Below, in pieces: positions 63,267 to 64,000 of a stretch of 64,000 nt of DNA. Under the pieces are notes generated by a model. It was not told the origin of the DNA. It worked only from the letters and a program-made list of their open reading frames with translations, and did not search any database. The stretch spans positions 1 to 64,000 of the forward strand of contig NZ_DASVSF010000060.1 in NCBI RefSeq assembly GCF_036388275.1, in the 5' to 3' direction. The position numbers and the translations under genes are program-made. Within the stretch, counting starts at the first letter, position 1; every line of letters starts with the position of its first letter. The DNA is from Longimicrobium sp. Lineage in GTDB: Bacteria > Gemmatimonadota > Gemmatimonadetes > Longimicrobiales > Longimicrobiaceae.

Positions 63267-63626
63267 ATGCGATCGATTTTTGGCTGCCTGCTCCTGCTCG
63301 CCCTCGTCCTGCCCTATCTGAGCGGGTGCGGAATCCTGGAGCCGGACTCCACACGGCTTCTCACTCTCCATGTGGGCCCGCAGACGGCCGAGTGCGTGGG
63401 GATGGAAGTTCAGCAGTGCCTCGTCGTGAAGGAACGCCCCAATGATGAGTGGAACTTCTTCTTCGCCTCCATTCAGGGTTTCACCTTTGAACCCGGGTAC
63501 CTGTACGTCCTGCAGGTCCGCCGCCGGAGCATCCGCAATCCCCCGGCGGATGGGTCCAGTTACGAGTATCACCTGCTCCGGGTGGTCTCCAAGGAGCCAG
63601 TTCCTGCCGATTGGCGGGAGCGATGA
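63267..63626 (+). CDS. DUF4377 lipoprotein
   Basis: 119 residues from ATG 63267. Lipoprotein signal (LLLLALVLPYLSGCG). The domain has HVGPQTAECVGMEVQQCLVV, then DEWNFFFASIQGFTFEPGYL and SSYEYHLLRVVSKEPVPAD, matching DUF4377, a small beta-rich family often in lipoproteins with two conserved Cys (here ECVG and QQCL). The longer in-frame extension upstream lacks a signal. Function unknown. Confidence 0.82.
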   Translation: MRSIFGCLLLLALVLPYLSGCGILEPDSTRLLTLHVGPQTAECVGMEVQQCLVVKERPNDEWNFFFASIQGFTFEPGYLYVLQVRRRSIRNPPADGSSYEYHLLRVVSKEPVPADWRER

Positions 63627-63653
63627 CTGAGCACGTGGCCGACGTCGAGGGAC

Positions 63654-64000
63654 ATGCTTCCTGACATAACCCTCCAACGGGTCCGGGGCCTGGCCCCCGC
63701 ATCACGAGTTGCCGGTGCCCTGCTGCTCAGCGGCTTGTCGCTCGGCTGCGCGGGGGGCGGAGCGCAGCGGGTGGAGCCTGCCGTGGGTGGCCCAGCGAGC
63801 AGCCTGGGTGTGCACTCGGCCACGGACAGCTTGGAGGAACAGGCGGCCGCGCGTGTCGCCGCCGCCGTGTGCGGCAAGCGCGTCGTTCTCCTCGGCGAGT
63901 TGCCCGACCACGGCCATGCCCGTGGATTCGGCGTCAAGGCGCGAGTCGTGGAGCGCCTGGTGGCGAACTGCGGCTTCCGCGCGGTGCTGTTCGAGGCGGG
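63654..64000 (+). CDS. erythromycin-esterase-like lipoprotein (3' partial)
   Basis: Open to the window end. A signal with lipobox-like LSLGCAGG (Cys about residue 32) is followed by a linker, then VCGKRVVLLGELPDHGHARG and VKARVVERLVANCGFRAVLF, ending with EAG. The G-E-x-x-x-H-G motif and following E-G-F/E block are those of the erythromycin-esterase (EreA/B-like) fold. Members hydrolyse macrolide lactones or other esters; many are not resistance genes. Only about 115 residues are visible. Confidence 0.72.
   Translation, partial: MLPDITLQRVRGLAPASRVAGALLLSGLSLGCAGGGAQRVEPAVGGPASSLGVHSATDSLEEQAAARVAAAVCGKRVVLLGELPDHGHARGFGVKARVVERLVANCGFRAVLFEA

Overview
This is a 64-kb, very G+C-rich bacterial chromosome window. 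Codon use is strongly GC-biased, many genes start with GTG or TTG, and there are many lipoproteins and exported proteins of no known family. The overall flavour (DUF4331+TPR pair, DUF4287 proteins, low-complexity lipoproteins, recurrent intergenic repeats) suggests a Gemmatimonadota bacterium of the Longimicrobium type. That is an inference; there is no rRNA here to prove it.

Layout. 0-2.4 kb: the end of an NRPS condensation domain and a 5'-truncated remnant of a cyclic-glucan-synthase-type GH94 protein. 2.7-7.4 kb: a GAF/PAS sensor kinase, a membrane-anchored SARP-like regulator divergent from a lectin-M23 lipoprotein, and tRNA-Pro(GGG). 7.7-15.3 kb: housekeeping and metabolic genes (M61 aminopeptidase, proline dehydrogenase, zinc alcohol dehydrogenase, cold-shock protein, metallophosphoesterase). 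15.4-23.6 kb: a tightly coupled six-gene minus-strand operon (HMG-CoA reductase, UbiA-type prenyltransferase, PEP-synthase-like phosphotransferase, BtaA-like DUF3419 enzyme, phytol/dolichol-kinase-like enzyme, exported protein) that looks like an isoprenoid-lipid pathway. 23.7-27.3 kb: HicB-like protein, ThyX, BtuF-like protein, SPW-type membrane protein, CorA. 28.1-32.0 kb: a three-gene chaperone/outer-membrane surface-structure cluster.

32.5-45 kb: small secreted proteins, IF-1, a second cold-shock protein, two cation/proton antiporters, a DUF4331/TPR pair, a Panacea-type toxin-antitoxin pair and two envelope lipoproteins. 45-52.1 kb: a minus-strand alpha-glucan operon (TreS-maltokinase fusion, GH13 amylase with a hexapeptide-repeat tail, MalQ, SDR).

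52.1-57.9 kb is an accessory region punctuated by three copies of a ~110-157-bp repeat. The first copy overlaps the start codon of treS and the second still carries the first five treS codons. Between copies 1 and 2 lie a conserved hypothetical gene and a HEPN-type gene. Between copies 2 and 3 lies a clearly lower-G+C three-gene operon: a GT-A-like glycosyltransferase, a left-handed beta-helix acyltransferase and a protein with a nucleoside-deoxyribosyltransferase/TIR-like N-terminal domain. I consider this the best candidate for an undescribed system. 58-64 kb holds small secreted proteins, a trypsin-like protease, a duplicated DUF4287 gene, a DUF4377 lipoprotein and the start of an erythromycin-esterase-like lipoprotein.

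Two intergenic repeat families recur (12.7-13.3, 27.4-27.7, 32.1 and 37.8 kb). No CRISPR array, complete insertion sequence, prophage or rRNA operon was seen.
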